From Limosilactobacillus pontis DSM 8475 (GTDB lineage Bacteria; Bacillota; Bacilli; Lactobacillales; Lactobacillaceae): a DNA stretch of 51,531 nt. Position numbers and translations under genes: made by a program. Within the stretch, counting starts at the first letter, position 1. The number at the start of each line of letters is the position of its first letter. The notes beneath the pieces are model-generated. The model saw nothing but the letters and a program-made list of their open reading frames with translations. It had not been told where the DNA came from and searched no databases. The stretch is from NCBI RefSeq assembly GCF_001435345.1, contig NZ_AZGO01000037.1, forward strand, positions 29,810 through 81,340, read 5' to 3'. This document shows positions 10,007-19,167 of the stretch, one piece after another.

Positions 10007-10828
10007 ATGCAAAATTTTACCCAACAACACGTTGAATACTTCGACCAGCCCCTGCAGCCGGCCAACAACCTAACCTCATTTGCCTATACCAACGCCCTCC
10101 TGCGGTTAAGCGAAGAACTGCCGGCCCCCCTGCTCCACTTCTGGACGCTTGAGGACTCAGTCATCCTCGGTCTCAAGGACCAACGCCTGCCCCACCTCAA
10201 TGCTGCCCTGAGCTTCCTTTATGACCACCAGCAGCACTACTTCATGCGTAACTCCGGCGGCCTGGCCGTCGTCAGCGACGGTGGCGTCCTGAACTTCTCC
10301 CTCTTCTTCCCCTGGCACCTTGAGGATCACCAGCTGACTATCGATGCGGCCTACCAGCGGATGGAGGAGGTCGTTGCCGCCGCCTTCCCAGAGCTGACCA
10401 TTGAGACCGGTGAGATCACCCACTCTTACTGCCCCGGTAGCTTTGACCTGAGCGTTAACCGGCAGAAGATCGGTGGCATCTCTCAGCGCCGTAACGCCAG
10501 CGAAGTCGTGGTCATGCTCTACCTGAGTGTCAATGGTAACCAGTTAGGCCGGGGCGAACTCATCCGCGACTTCTACAGCCGGGGTCTCCAAGGTGTCGCC
10601 AACAAGTGGCACTTCCCCGACATCTGGCCGACCGCAATGACCACCCTGGCGGACCTTCTCCACCAGCCACTGACCGTCGAAGATACCAAGCAGCGACTGC
10701 TCAATGTCTTCCCCGACCATGGCCAGGACAATTTCCACCAGCTCACCTGGTCGCCATCCTTCATCAAGCTGGCCAACGACGAACTAGTGGCAATGACGAG
10801 GCTCCAGGAACGACTGCACAAGGGGTGA
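10007..10828 (+). CDS. Octanoyl/lipoyl-protein transferase, LipL-like
   Basis: 273-residue member of the biotin/lipoate ligase fold (BPL_LplA_LipB). It attaches or transfers octanoyl or lipoyl groups to carrier lysines. The motif RNSGGLAVVSDGGVLNFSL lies at about residues 82-100. The segment SYCPGSFDLSVNRQKIGGIS places a cysteine at about residue 144, equivalent to the catalytic Cys of Bacillus LipL (GcvH:E2 amidotransferase), and the lysine of the ligase site at about residue 155. That Cys favours the LipL type over a plain lipoate ligase. First gene of a three-gene plus-strand operon. A TATAAT at 9965-9970 is the likely -10. Without a seen lipoyl synthase or GcvH nearby, the exact reaction stays open. 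Confidence 0.85.
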   Translation: MQNFTQQHVEYFDQPLQPANNLTSFAYTNALLRLSEELPAPLLHFWTLEDSVILGLKDQRLPHLNAALSFLYDHQQHYFMRNSGGLAVVSDGGVLNFSLFFPWHLEDHQLTIDAAYQRMEEVVAAAFPELTIETGEITHSYCPGSFDLSVNRQKIGGISQRRNASEVVVMLYLSVNGNQLGRGELIRDFYSRGLQGVANKWHFPDIWPTAMTTLADLLHQPLTVEDTKQRLLNVFPDHGQDNFHQLTWSPSFIKLANDELVAMTRLQERLHKG

Positions 10829-10833
10829 TTCAC

Positions 10834-12210
10834 GTGGAACACTTTGAACGTTTTAATGCGGAGAAGCTCCCCCGGGAAAAGGTCTTCCGTGACCCAATTC
10901 ACGGGCAAATCATCGTTGATAATCAGATCATCATGGACCTGATCAACACACCAGAGTTTCAACGACTGCGCCGGATCAAGCAGCTGGGGACTTCGTCGTT
11001 TACCTTCCACGGGGCCGAGCACTCCCGTTTCGGTCACTGCCTGGGGGTCTACGAAATCACCCGGCAGATGTGCAACAACTTCCAGCGCAACTACCCGAGC
11101 CAGCATCCCGGTGACGGCCTGTGGGACGACAGTCAACGGCCCGTGGCCCTCTGTGCAGCCCTACTCCATGATCTCGGTCACGGCCCCTACTCACACACCT
11201 TTGAGCACATCTTCCACACCAACCATGAGCAGATCACCCGCCAGCTGATCACTAGCCCGGAGACTAACATCAATAAGATCCTCCGCCGGGTCGCCCCCGA
11301 TTTCCCTCACCAGGTAGCTAGCGTGATCGACCATACCTACCCAAATCAGCAGGTCGTCCAGATGATCTCCAGCCAGGTTGATGCCGACCGGATGGATTAT
11401 CTCCAGCGGGATTCCTACTACACCGGAACCAACTACGGCAAGTTCGACCTTGACCGGGTCCTCCACGTCATGCGGCCAGTCAAGGACGGGATTGCCTTTG
11501 AGATTTCGGGGATGCACGCCGTCGAAGACTACATCATCTCCCGGTTACAGATGTATCTTCAGGTTTACTTCCACCCGGTTTCCCGGGCAATGGAGGTCAT
11601 CTTAGACCACCTCCTGATGAGGGCCAAGCACATCTACGAACACCCCAACGAATTTGCGCCGGAGTTCACCCCCTACATGCTGATGCCATTTTTCAACAAG
11701 CGTTTCACCCTCGACGACTACCTGGCCCTCGATGACGGGGTACTGACCACCTACTTCAACCACTGGACTCACTCCAGCGACGACGTCTTAAATGACCTGG
11801 CCGACCGCTTTCTTAACCGGCGGCCCTTCAAGTCGGCGATCTACGACCAGCAAACAGCCAACCTCTTGCCGACCCTGCGCAACCTGATTCAGACGGCCGG
11901 TTTCGACGAGCGCTACTACACGGCCGTCAACGATAGCTTCAAACTGCCCTACGATACTTACAACCCGAAGGCCTCCAAGCCGCAGACCCAGATTGAATTG
12001 GTCCAACCCAACGGCGAGTTCATCGAGCTCTCCCAGGTCAGCACACTGGTAGCCAGCGTCTCGGGCCGGGAAGCCGGTGACCAACGCTTCTTCTTCCCTA
12101 AGGAAATGCTGCAGGGACATGAGGATCTCGAGATCTTTGAGCCAATCTACGAGCAGTTCCAACACTATATCCAGAACAATCACATTATTAAACCAAAGGA
12201 GAATAAGTAA
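10834..12210 (+). CDS. HD-domain phosphohydrolase (YwfO/SAMHD1-like)
   Basis: 458-residue metal-dependent phosphohydrolase. The HD motif is in ALLHDLGHGPYSHTFEH (about residues 110-126), preceded by HSRFGHCLGVYE (about 64-75), and DADRMDYLQRDSYYTG supplies the later Asp (about 182-197). This is the YwfO branch of the dNTP triphosphohydrolase superfamily; the natural substrate in lactobacilli is not established. The GTG at 10834 is chosen because AAGGGGTGA precedes it with good spacing and it starts 5 bp after the previous stop; the longer open frame upstream overlaps the transferase gene. The stop overlaps the next ATG by one base, so all three genes form an operon. Confidence 0.9.
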   Translation: MEHFERFNAEKLPREKVFRDPIHGQIIVDNQIIMDLINTPEFQRLRRIKQLGTSSFTFHGAEHSRFGHCLGVYEITRQMCNNFQRNYPSQHPGDGLWDDSQRPVALCAALLHDLGHGPYSHTFEHIFHTNHEQITRQLITSPETNINKILRRVAPDFPHQVASVIDHTYPNQQVVQMISSQVDADRMDYLQRDSYYTGTNYGKFDLDRVLHVMRPVKDGIAFEISGMHAVEDYIISRLQMYLQVYFHPVSRAMEVILDHLLMRAKHIYEHPNEFAPEFTPYMLMPFFNKRFTLDDYLALDDGVLTTYFNHWTHSSDDVLNDLADRFLNRRPFKSAIYDQQTANLLPTLRNLIQTAGFDERYYTAVNDSFKLPYDTYNPKASKPQTQIELVQPNGEFIELSQVSTLVASVSGREAGDQRFFFPKEMLQGHEDLEIFEPIYEQFQHYIQNNHIIKPKENK

Positions 12211-13037
12211 TGGCAATCAAACTAATCGCAATTGATATCGACGGCACCCTGATCAACGACCAGCGGCAGATCACCCCCAAGACGGTGGCGGCCCTCAAGA
12301 AGGCCAGCGCGGCCGGGGTTAAGGTAGTCCTTTGCACCGGACGGCCAATGACCGGGGTCGAGGCCTACCTGGAACAGCTCGGGGTCGCCAACAAGGATGA
12401 CGAGTACGTGGTCAGCTTTAACGGTGGCCTCGCCCAGTCAACCAGTGGTAACGTCATCGTCGACCACAGCATCGCCTTCAATGACTACGCCGACTGGGTG
12501 AACTACTGTCTCAAGGAGGGTATCCACTCCCAGATTGAAACCCGGGACTATATCTACACCACCAACCAGGACCTCAGCTACTACACCATCTATGAGTCCG
12601 AGTTGGTCAGCATGCCGGTTCGCTACCGGTCGATGGATCAGATGGCCCGCGAGCGTGACCAATACATCATCGCTAAGGCAATGATGGTTGACACCAAGGA
12701 CAAGATCGACCGTGCTCTGGCCGACCTGCCCCAGGACCTGCGTGACCGCTTCTCGATTGTCCGCAGTGAGGACTTCTACCTGGAATTCATGCACCCGGAC
12801 GCCAGCAAGGGTAAGACCCTGAAGACCCTCAGCGAACAGCTGGGCATCAAGCAGGACGAGGTGATGGCCCTGGGCAACGCCCAAAACGACAACTCGATGA
12901 TCGAGTTTGCCGGGATCGGTGTGGCGATGGGCAACTCGATCCCTGCGACCCTGGCAGTGGCCGACGTGACCGTTGCCGATAACAACCATGACGGAGTTGC
13001 CGAGGCCGTCGACAAGTATGTCCTTGGTCAGGAGTAA
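12210..13037 (+). CDS. Cof-type HAD phosphatase (YidA-like)
   Basis: 275-residue HAD-superfamily phosphatase with a type IIB cap. Motif I is AIDIDGTL (catalytic Asp9 and Asp11). Motif II is the TGR of CTGRPM at about residue 44. Motif III is Lys in DASKGKTLKTL near residue 199. Motif IV is ALGNAQNDNSMI, in which the usual GDxxND has become GNAQND. Such enzymes dephosphorylate sugar phosphates or riboflavin-pathway intermediates; the substrate is not predictable here. Third gene of the operon, overlapping the HD gene by one base (TAATG). Confidence 0.92.
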   Translation: MAIKLIAIDIDGTLINDQRQITPKTVAALKKASAAGVKVVLCTGRPMTGVEAYLEQLGVANKDDEYVVSFNGGLAQSTSGNVIVDHSIAFNDYADWVNYCLKEGIHSQIETRDYIYTTNQDLSYYTIYESELVSMPVRYRSMDQMARERDQYIIAKAMMVDTKDKIDRALADLPQDLRDRFSIVRSEDFYLEFMHPDASKGKTLKTLSEQLGIKQDEVMALGNAQNDNSMIEFAGIGVAMGNSIPATLAVADVTVADNNHDGVAEAVDKYVLGQE

Positions 13038-13060
13038 CCATTGAAATCTTCACCTAACTA

Positions 13061-13097
13061 AACAAGCGACCGGGCCAAAAGCCGATCGCTTGTTTTT
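13061..13097. terminator. Bidirectional terminator
   Basis: AACAAGCGACCGG pairs with CCGATCGCTTGTT across an AAAAG-type loop, with a T-run on the plus side. Serves the HAD gene and the convergent amide hydrolase. Confidence 0.85.
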
Positions 13098-13101
13098 ATT
13101 A

Positions 13102-13998
13102 CTATTCAAACCGCCGCGGTGTGGTTGGCGATTCCATCATTAATTTCGTCAGGCACCAGCTGACCACCACCCCAGAATGCAGGTCGTGGAAATCATAACG
13201 CTGGTCAGCAATGTCAATCACCGCCTGGTAGTGGGTGTAGTTGTGCGCGTGGGCCGGGGTGTGGGGCACCGTTACCAGTCGCAGAAAAGCCAGCAAGTCG
13301 GCTACATCCCGTGGGGTCCGTCCCCACCGGCAGCAGGCCGCCTGGATGAACCGCTGAACCGAGTTACCACCCGTTGGCAGCGACTTATTGCTGGTCGCAA
13401 TCGCCTGTGCTAGCTGAGTTACCGTGGCGGTAACCGGTTGCTCCAGGTAGGTGGCCAGGCGCGCCAACTGATCATCAAGGGCCGGAGTGTTGGTAAAGAC
13501 CGCTAGGGGGTTAGCACGAACATGGAGACGGTCGCCCAGCGGCTCGATCACGTAGGTCCCCGTTTGATCCATCAGCAGCCAGTGAAAGGGGTAGCGCTGG
13601 CCGTCGTACCAGCGGGCATCAATCACCGTCACCCGATCAAGGTCGGCCGCCAGCTCCCGGACCGTGGCGTGGTTACCCAGGGCCCACATGATGAAGTCCT
13701 GGGGCGTCAACCCCTGCGTCCCCGGTCGGACGGTGGTTGGGTAGTCGGCCGCCACTGGGAAGAAGAGTTCGGCCCCGGCCAGGCCAGCATCGTTGACCGC
13801 GTCGCCGACCAGGCAGTGGCCATCGACAACTCGCATCCCACCGAGCAGAGCCCGGCTGTTACTATGGGTGGTGGTCATCTGGGCTGCCCGCCACTGGTAA
13901 CCCCGCGGCAAGTATGTCAGGTGCCAGGGCGTCCGTGGCGGAAAGTCCATCGTCCGCCCCAGCAGGTGCTGCTGGTCAATTGTCATTACGGTGCACAT
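13102..13998 (-). CDS. Linear amide C-N hydrolase (bile salt hydrolase / penicillin V acylase family)
   Basis: 298-residue Ntn hydrolase of the choloylglycine hydrolase family. After removal of Met1, Cys2 becomes the nucleophile: the start MCTVMTID matches the family, and GGGGAGGCGG precedes this ATG at 13998 with good spacing, so the longer frame upstream is rejected. The GRTMDF region supplies Arg15 and Asp18, VFTNTPALDDQL the family Asn, and GGNSVQRFIQA the conserved Arg. No signal peptide is seen, so it acts in the cytoplasm. Substrate (conjugated bile salts, penicillin V or N-acyl amino acids) cannot be fixed from sequence, because the substrate-loop residues differ from the best-known bile salt hydrolases. 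Confidence 0.85.
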   Translation of the reverse strand: MCTVMTIDQQHLLGRTMDFPPRTPWHLTYLPRGYQWRAAQMTTTHSNSRALLGGMRVVDGHCLVGDAVNDAGLAGAELFFPVAADYPTTVRPGTQGLTPQDFIMWALGNHATVRELAADLDRVTVIDARWYDGQRYPFHWLLMDQTGTYVIEPLGDRLHVRANPLAVFTNTPALDDQLARLATYLEQPVTATVTQLAQAIATSNKSLPTGGNSVQRFIQAACCRWGRTPRDVADLLAFLRLVTVPHTPAHAHNYTHYQAVIDIADQRYDFHDLHSGVVVSWCLTKLMMESPTTPRRFE

Positions 13999-14020
13999 CA
14001 AAGTCCGCCTCCCCATACTC

Positions 14021-14054
14021 AAAAGGGTCCGGCATGCATCACTGCTACCGGACC
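14021..14054 (-). terminator. Terminator of the lipoprotein gene
   Basis: GGTCCGG at 14026-14032 pairs with CCGGACC at 14048-14054; the minus strand continues CTTTTGAG. It lies just after the lipoprotein stop. Confidence 0.7.
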
Positions 14055-14059
14055 ATTCG

Positions 14060-14776
14060 TTATTGCAGCTTCGTTACCGCACCGGTTTGGCCATTGTATT
14101 GGTAGATTCCAATCATGCTGGCAACCGTGTTGTCCTGGTTATTCTGCCGAACCTCAAACCGGTAGAGATTACCGTTCTTAGCGGTTGGGATGATCTCATA
14201 CCCCTTTTCACCGGTGAAGCCCATCTTGTTGGCAAACTGATCGACAACCTGGTCACTGGCCTGACTGTCCACGGCCTGGTTAGCAGCTGTGCCACGCTGA
14301 CTGCTGTTGCTGGACGTCGTGGCCGAACTGCTGTGCTTGCTAGAGCTACTCGTGCTGTAACTGTTCTTCTTGGCGCTCGTAATCTTGTTCTGCAAGTCAG
14401 CGTAAGCATCTCGCATGGCCGGGCTCGTCGACTTCAGATTCTTCAGATTACTGGCGGCTTGGTCGTAGTCGCCGCTGTCATAGGCGGACTTAGCACTGAT
14501 GTAGTTCTGCAGGTCCGTATTCAACTTGTCGGCCTGGCCGGAACGGCTGTTGACGGCGTTCAACTTATCATAAGCACCCTGGTAGTCATGGTTGCGAATC
14601 AGGCGGTTAGCTGACCGGTATGCCTTGGTTGATTCGTTTTCTGCGGAGCGGGCCTTAGAAGACGAACTGCTCGACGGCGAGCTGGCCGTGCTGCTCTGCT
14701 GACCACAGGCCGCCAGCATGAGGGAAACCGTCAGGGCGGCGGTCCCCACAATTGTCTTTTTAACTACCTTGTTCAT
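14060..14776 (-). CDS. Putative lipoprotein of unknown function
   Basis: 238-residue secreted lipoprotein. A signal peptide ends in the lipobox LAAC at about residues 21-24, followed by a Ser-rich linker. A helical middle part (about residues 45-125, with repeating AYDKLNAVNSR / AYDSGDYDQAASNLKNL patterns) resembles tetratricopeptide-like pairs of helices. A second Ser-rich linker (about 128-160) leads to a compact C-terminal domain (about 165-238) ending YRFEVRQNNQDNTVASMIG. I do not recognise a named family with confidence. The minus strand has an extended -10 (TGATATAAT, 14826-14834) upstream, so it is its own transcript. Confidence 0.75.
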   Translation of the reverse strand: MNKVVKKTIVGTAALTVSLMLAACGQQSSTASSPSSSSSSKARSAENESTKAYRSANRLIRNHDYQGAYDKLNAVNSRSGQADKLNTDLQNYISAKSAYDSGDYDQAASNLKNLKSTSPAMRDAYADLQNKITSAKKNSYSTSSSSKHSSSATTSSNSSQRGTAANQAVDSQASDQVVDQFANKMGFTGEKGYEIIPTAKNGNLYRFEVRQNNQDNTVASMIGIYQYNGQTGAVTKLQ

Positions 14777-14873
14777 AATTAATCCTCCCCTAATCTAGCA
14801 GATTTGGATAATTTCACTCACTGATATTATATCATGGATGGTCAAATCCTTAGCCAAAGTATCTCAGATTTAA

Positions 14874-14910
14874 GAAAGACGCAACCACTTCGCACGGCTG
14901 CGTCTTCTTT
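14874..14910 (-). terminator. Terminator of the purR-glmU-prs operon
   Basis: AAGACGCAACC pairs with GGCTGCGTCTT, 8 bp after the prs stop; the minus-strand 3' side reads TCTTTCTTAAAT. Confidence 0.8.
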
Positions 14911-14917
14911 GAATATC

Positions 14918-15904
14918 TTACTTTTCTAATTCGGCGCTCTGGAAAACCCGCTTGAACAGTGGACTAACCGGCCGGTTCTCGTTGATCCGCTTAATGGCAT
15001 CCGCAATCAACGGTGCCACGGATACCTGCTTGATCTTCTTGATCTGCTTCTCTGCCGGCAGCTTGATGGAGTCAGTCACCACGACCTCCTTGATCGGTGA
15101 TTTCTCCAGACGTTCGATGGCTGGACCAGACAGGACGGCGTGGGTACATGAGGCGTAGACCTCCTGGGCCCCCGCGTCGATCAGGGCCTGGGCGCCCAGG
15201 GTGATCGTCCCGGCTGTGTCGATCATATCATCAATCATGATACACGTCTTACCCTTGACGTTCCCGATGATGTTCATGATCTGGGCAACGTTAGCCCGTG
15301 GCCGCCGCTTATCGATGATGGCAATTGGCGACTTCAGAAATTCAGCCAGGGCCCGCGCACGGGTCACCCCACCGTGGTCCGGTGAGATGACAACGGCATC
15401 GTCAGCCACCCCTTCTTTGATGAAGTATTCCGCCAGCAGCGGAGCCCCCATCAGGTGGTCAACTGGAATATCGAAGAAGCCCTGAATCTGGGCAGCGTGC
15501 AGGTCGAGGGCGATGACCCGGTCGACCCCGGAGTTTTGAAGCATATTAGCAACCAGCTTAGCCGTAATTGGTTCCCGGCTCCGCGCCTTCCGATCTTGCC
15601 GTGCGTAACCATAGTATGGGATCACCACGTTGATGGTCTTAGCACTGGCCCGCCGCAGGGCATCCACCATGATCAAAAGCTCCATCAGGTTATCGTTGAC
15701 GGGAGCGGAAGTGGACTGGATGACGTAGACGTTGTCACCGCGGACACTCTCCTCGATGTTGATCTGGATTTCACCATCGCTGAACCGGTCGACAGATAAC
15801 TTACCCAGTTCAACGCCGACGTGTTCCGCAATCTTCTCTGCCAACGGGCGGTTAGAATTTAACGCAAAGATTTTTAAGTTAGAGTCAGAATAATGCTGTG
15901 TCAT
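14918..15904 (-). CDS. prs: Ribose-phosphate pyrophosphokinase (PRPP synthase)
   Basis: Makes PRPP from ribose-5-phosphate and ATP, feeding purine, pyrimidine, His and Trp synthesis. It has 328 residues, normal length. [19 protein letters not shown] lies near residues 44-62. [19 protein letters not shown] holds the ATP-flexible region. PDHGGVTRA and the PRPP-binding loop [14 protein letters not shown] (about residues 220-233) complete the site. Last gene of purR-glmU-prs, starting 111 bp after the glmU stop. The window shows no second copy, although lactobacilli often have one. Confidence 0.96.
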   Translation of the reverse strand: MTQHYSDSNLKIFALNSNRPLAEKIAEHVGVELGKLSVDRFSDGEIQINIEESVRGDNVYVIQSTSAPVNDNLMELLIMVDALRRASAKTINVVIPYYGYARQDRKARSREPITAKLVANMLQNSGVDRVIALDLHAAQIQGFFDIPVDHLMGAPLLAEYFIKEGVADDAVVISPDHGGVTRARALAEFLKSPIAIIDKRRPRANVAQIMNIIGNVKGKTCIMIDDMIDTAGTITLGAQALIDAGAQEVYASCTHAVLSGPAIERLEKSPIKEVVVTDSIKLPAEKQIKKIKQVSVAPLIADAIKRINENRPVSPLFKRVFQSAELEK

Positions 15905-16015
15905 TAGATCCTCCGCAATATATAAAATAGCTACTGACAGCTCATTAATGAAGATATGTTCTATCCTTTTCTATCATATAGAGCCACCTGTTAAAAAGCA
16001 AGCAAAAGCCGGGGA

Positions 16016-17383
16016 TTACCACGGCAGCTTCTTGGCGTAGTCCTTCTTGTTGACCTGCCGGGCCCGTGCGATGGCCATGTCGTATTGTTCAACACTGTCG
16101 GTGATCGTCGAACCGGCGGCAATGAAGGCGTCCTTAGCGATGTTGACCGGGGCCACCAGATTGCTGTTGCTGCCAATGAAGGCGTGGTCACCCACGTTGG
16201 TATGGTGCTTGTTGGTACCGTCGTAGTTGACGAAAACAACCCCGCAACCGATGTTGATGTTTTTACCCAAGGTGGCGTTACCAATGTAGGTCAGGTGGCC
16301 GACCTTGGTCCCCTCACCGATGTAGGCCTTCTTGACCTCACAGAAGTTTCCGATGTGGACATTCTCGCCGATCTCAGCCTCTGGACGCAGGTGACTGTTA
16401 GGACCAATATCACTACCGTTGTGCATCTCTGCACTCTCCAGGGTCGAGGAGGTAATCTTGACCCCGTCATGAATGGTGGAGTCGATGATCCGGGAGCCGG
16501 CACTGATGTAGCAATCGTTGCCAACTACGGTCTTGCCCTTAAGGACGACGTTGCCTTCCAGGACGGTATCCTTACCCAGGGTAACATCGGCGTCGATGTA
16601 GGTAGTTGATGGATCGATCATGGAGACCCCTTCCCGCATCCAGTGTTTGTTGATCCGGTCGCGCATCACCTGATTAGCCCGGGCGAGGGCAACCCGGTCG
16701 TTGACCCCCATCGACTCGTCGAAGTCGTCCACCTTGTAGGCGGTCACGATCTCGTCTTCGCCCTTCAAGATGCCGATAACGTCGGTCAGGTAGTACTCGC
16801 CCTGGGCGTTATCGTTGTTGATCTTGCTCAGTGCTGAAAAGAGCTTCTGGTTGTCGAAGCAGTAGACCCCGGTGTTGATCTCATTGATCGCCTGTTCCTG
16901 GGCATTGGCGTCCTTTTGTTCCACGATTCGCTCCACGATGCCGACATCATTGCGGACAATCCGGCCATAGCCAGTCGGGTCCGGGGCGGTCGAGGTCAGA
17001 ATGGTGGCCGCCGCGTGCCGCTGTTCATGGTATTGGAACAGCTTCTCGAAGGTTTCTGCCTTAAACAGCGGCGTGTCACCACTAACGATGATGGTCTCAC
17101 CATCAATGTCACCGAGAATATCCTTGGTCTGCATAACTGCGTGACCGGTCCCCAGCTGTTGCTTTTGCAGGACATAGCGGGTCCGGTGGCCGAGGCTCTC
17201 CTCAACCGTCTTAGCCCCGAAGCCAACGACCGTAATGATATTTTCAATGTGGGCCTTCTCCAGTTGGGTCAGGACGTGGTCGACCATCGTCTTACCGCAG
17301 ACCTGGTGCAGGACCTTGTATAGTTTGGACCGCATCCGGGTCCCCTTACCAGCAGCTAAAATAATTGCGTTGCGTTTTGTCAT
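16016..17383 (-). CDS. glmU: Bifunctional GlcNAc-1-P uridyltransferase / GlcN-1-P acetyltransferase
   Basis: Makes UDP-GlcNAc for peptidoglycan and teichoic acid. It has 455 residues. The N-terminal nucleotidyltransferase domain has [18 protein letters not shown] (about residues 5-22). The C-terminal left-handed beta helix (about residues 250-440) shows repeated hexapeptides such as [15 protein letters not shown] and the acetyl-CoA region [20 protein letters not shown]. The start is the ATG at 17383 (MTKRNAI); an in-frame TTG upstream lies inside the gap after purR and is less likely. It begins 19 bp after the purR stop. Confidence 0.96.
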   Translation of the reverse strand: MTKRNAIILAAGKGTRMRSKLYKVLHQVCGKTMVDHVLTQLEKAHIENIITVVGFGAKTVEESLGHRTRYVLQKQQLGTGHAVMQTKDILGDIDGETIIVSGDTPLFKAETFEKLFQYHEQRHAAATILTSTAPDPTGYGRIVRNDVGIVERIVEQKDANAQEQAINEINTGVYCFDNQKLFSALSKINNDNAQGEYYLTDVIGILKGEDEIVTAYKVDDFDESMGVNDRVALARANQVMRDRINKHWMREGVSMIDPSTTYIDADVTLGKDTVLEGNVVLKGKTVVGNDCYISAGSRIIDSTIHDGVKITSSTLESAEMHNGSDIGPNSHLRPEAEIGENVHIGNFCEVKKAYIGEGTKVGHLTYIGNATLGKNINIGCGVVFVNYDGTNKHHTNVGDHAFIGSNSNLVAPVNIAKDAFIAAGSTITDSVEQYDMAIARARQVNKKDYAKKLPW

Positions 17384-17402
17384 CGTTAATCGTTCTCCAT
17401 TC

Positions 17403-18236
17403 CTAATCAAATACCGTTGTCATGAAGTTGCCGGGACGGGCCGTAATCGACTTTGTCTCGCCGTCTTCAGCATCTACTTTAATTAATGCCGTGCAGTTGT
17501 CAACCAGCCGCTTACCGTTTGTCGCGTTTCCCTCGGCCAGGACGGTCATCCCAACCAGGTTAGCATCAAACTCCTTAATCAGGGAGTGCATCCCGTTGAG
17601 GGTACCGCCACCCTTCATAAAGTCATCGACGACCACCACATTGGCCCCCGCCGACAGGGTCCGCCGGGAGAGTTCCATCTTCTTGATCCGGCGGACGGAC
17701 CCGGAGACGTAGTTAACACTGACGGTTGGTCCCTCGGTGATGTGCGAGCTATTGCGGACGATCACAAAGGGCTTATTCATGTACATGGCCACACTCTGGG
17801 CAATCGGAATTCCCTTGGTCTCGACCGTCATGATCACGTCAACGTCCTTATCCACATACTGGGTGGCAATCAGGCGCCCAACCTGTCGGAGAATATCCGG
17901 CCGACCGATCAGGTCAGACAGGTAGACATACCCTCCTGGCAAGAGGCGGGAATCATCGTTGACCGCCGCCACCAGGTTATCAATGGCTCGCTGTGCGTTC
18001 TCCTTGGAGTAAAACGGTGTCAAAACGGCCCCACCACTGGCTCCCGGGATGGTCTCAAGGCGCCCTTCTCCCCAGGTATGGAAGGTGTGCTTGACGATAC
18101 TCAGGTCTTCACTGATTGAGGACTTAGCGGATCCGTAGCGTTCGCTAAAGACCTTCAAGGATACCAAGGTGCGGGGATGTTCCATCAGGTAACGTGTCAT
18201 ATCTACCAAACGGTTGCTTCGACGTACTTTCATCAT
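17403..18236 (-). CDS. purR: Purine operon repressor PurR
   Basis: Bacillus-type PurR, 277 residues: an N-terminal winged helix ([19 protein letters not shown], then [14 protein letters not shown]) fused to a phosphoribosyltransferase-like domain that senses PRPP ([17 protein letters not shown] at about residues 205-221). It represses purine synthesis genes. Two ATGs in tandem (18236 and 18233) are both possible starts. First gene of purR-glmU-prs, which couples the PRPP-sensing repressor with PRPP supply. A partial PurBox match lies upstream at 18285-18297. Confidence 0.95.
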   Translation of the reverse strand: MMKVRRSNRLVDMTRYLMEHPRTLVSLKVFSERYGSAKSSISEDLSIVKHTFHTWGEGRLETIPGASGGAVLTPFYSKENAQRAIDNLVAAVNDDSRLLPGGYVYLSDLIGRPDILRQVGRLIATQYVDKDVDVIMTVETKGIPIAQSVAMYMNKPFVIVRNSSHITEGPTVSVNYVSGSVRRIKKMELSRRTLSAGANVVVVDDFMKGGGTLNGMHSLIKEFDANLVGMTVLAEGNATNGKRLVDNCTALIKVDAEDGETKSITARPGNFMTTVFD

Positions 18237-18284
18237 TCTTCTCTGCCTTTCAAAAAGTATTAATTCTAGTTAATTCTAACATAA

Positions 18285-18297
18285 AATGTTCGTGTTT
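18285..18297 (-). promoter_or_regulatory. Possible PurBox upstream of purR
   Basis: The minus strand reads AAACACGAACATT, 11 of 13 matches to the PurBox AWWWCCGAACWWT with an intact CGAAC core. A GTTC half-site lies 10 bases upstream. A TAGAAT -10 follows. Autoregulation is plausible but the match is imperfect. Confidence 0.35.
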
Positions 18298-18314
18298 AGC
18301 TGAACTATTTAAAA

Positions 18315-18351
18315 ATAAAAACAGGCCGCCGACTTTTGCATAGCGACCTGC
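18315..18351 (-). terminator. Terminator of the metal ABC operon
   Basis: The minus strand CAGGTCGC pairs with GCGGCCTG and is followed by TTTTTATTTTT. It lies 12 bp after the permease stop. Confidence 0.85.
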
Positions 18352-18362
18352 TTATGACTAAT

Positions 18363-19163
18363 TTAATTGGCCTCGACAAAGTAGTTCTGGTAGATCAAGG
18401 CCACCACGTAAATCACAACCTCGATCACCGCGATGAAGAAACTAACCGGCCAGTTGGTCAGGTAACCCAGGAGCAAGCCCAGCCAGGTGCCCAGCAGGGA
18501 GAAGAGGATCGCCAAAACAACCATCTTGGCTACCCCGTGAGTGAAGTACTTGGCACTGGCAGCTGGTAGGGTCAGGAGGATGAAGATCAAAAGCGAGCCG
18601 ACAATCTGGGCCGCTACACTGACACTCAGGGCCAGTAAGAGGAGGAAGATCACCGAGATCAGGGTCTCATTGATACCGACCACCCGGGCGCCGATCGGGT
18701 CAAAGGAGCTGAACTTTAGCTGGCGATAAATCGCCAGGGTGATCAGCAGAACCACGATTGAGAGGACAATCAGCTGGTGAACCTCATTGATGCTGATGCC
18801 GACGACACTCCCGAAGAGGATGCTGGTGGCCGAACTGGCGGTTTGACTGCTCAGGGAGAGGAAGAGGATCCCCAGCCCGATAAACAGGGCCGAGACCGCA
18901 CTGATGACGGCCTCACGCCGGGACTCTTTGATGCTCATCTGACCGACCAGGACCGAGCTGAGCATGGTGAAAAGGATCATCCCGTCCAGGGCCGGCCAGC
19001 CGGCGAACACCGCAAACGACGCCCCGGCAAAACCGATCTCGGACAGGGTGTGGGTCAGAAACGACAGTTGCCGGGCCACCACGAATACCCCGATAATTCC
19101 ACTGACCACCGCGATGAAGGCACTGGCAATGAAGGCATGCCGCATGAAAGCTAATGTTAACAT
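18363..19163 (-). CDS. Zinc/manganese ABC transporter permease (ABC-3 family)
   Basis: Membrane subunit of a divalent metal importer, 266 residues with about eight hydrophobic segments, ZnuB/MntB family (MLTLAFMRHAFIASAFIAVV at the start; GLILFLSLSSQ and LLLALSVSVAAQIVGSLLIF later). The ATG at 19163 is chosen because GAGGAGGAG in the end of the ATPase gene precedes it; the longer frame overlaps the ATPase gene in another frame. The ATPase stop is 4 bp upstream. Third gene of the SBP-ATPase-permease operon. Confidence 0.92.
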   Translation of the reverse strand: MLTLAFMRHAFIASAFIAVVSGIIGVFVVARQLSFLTHTLSEIGFAGASFAVFAGWPALDGMILFTMLSSVLVGQMSIKESRREAVISAVSALFIGLGILFLSLSSQTASSATSILFGSVVGISINEVHQLIVLSIVVLLITLAIYRQLKFSSFDPIGARVVGINETLISVIFLLLLALSVSVAAQIVGSLLIFILLTLPAASAKYFTHGVAKMVVLAILFSLLGTWLGLLLGYLTNWPVSFFIAVIEVVIYVVALIYQNYFVEAN

Positions 19164-19167
19164 TCTG

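Noticed and set aside
10606-10833. N-terminal extension of the HD gene
   Set aside because: It overlaps the transferase coding sequence; AAGGGGTGA and the GTG at 10834 set the real start.
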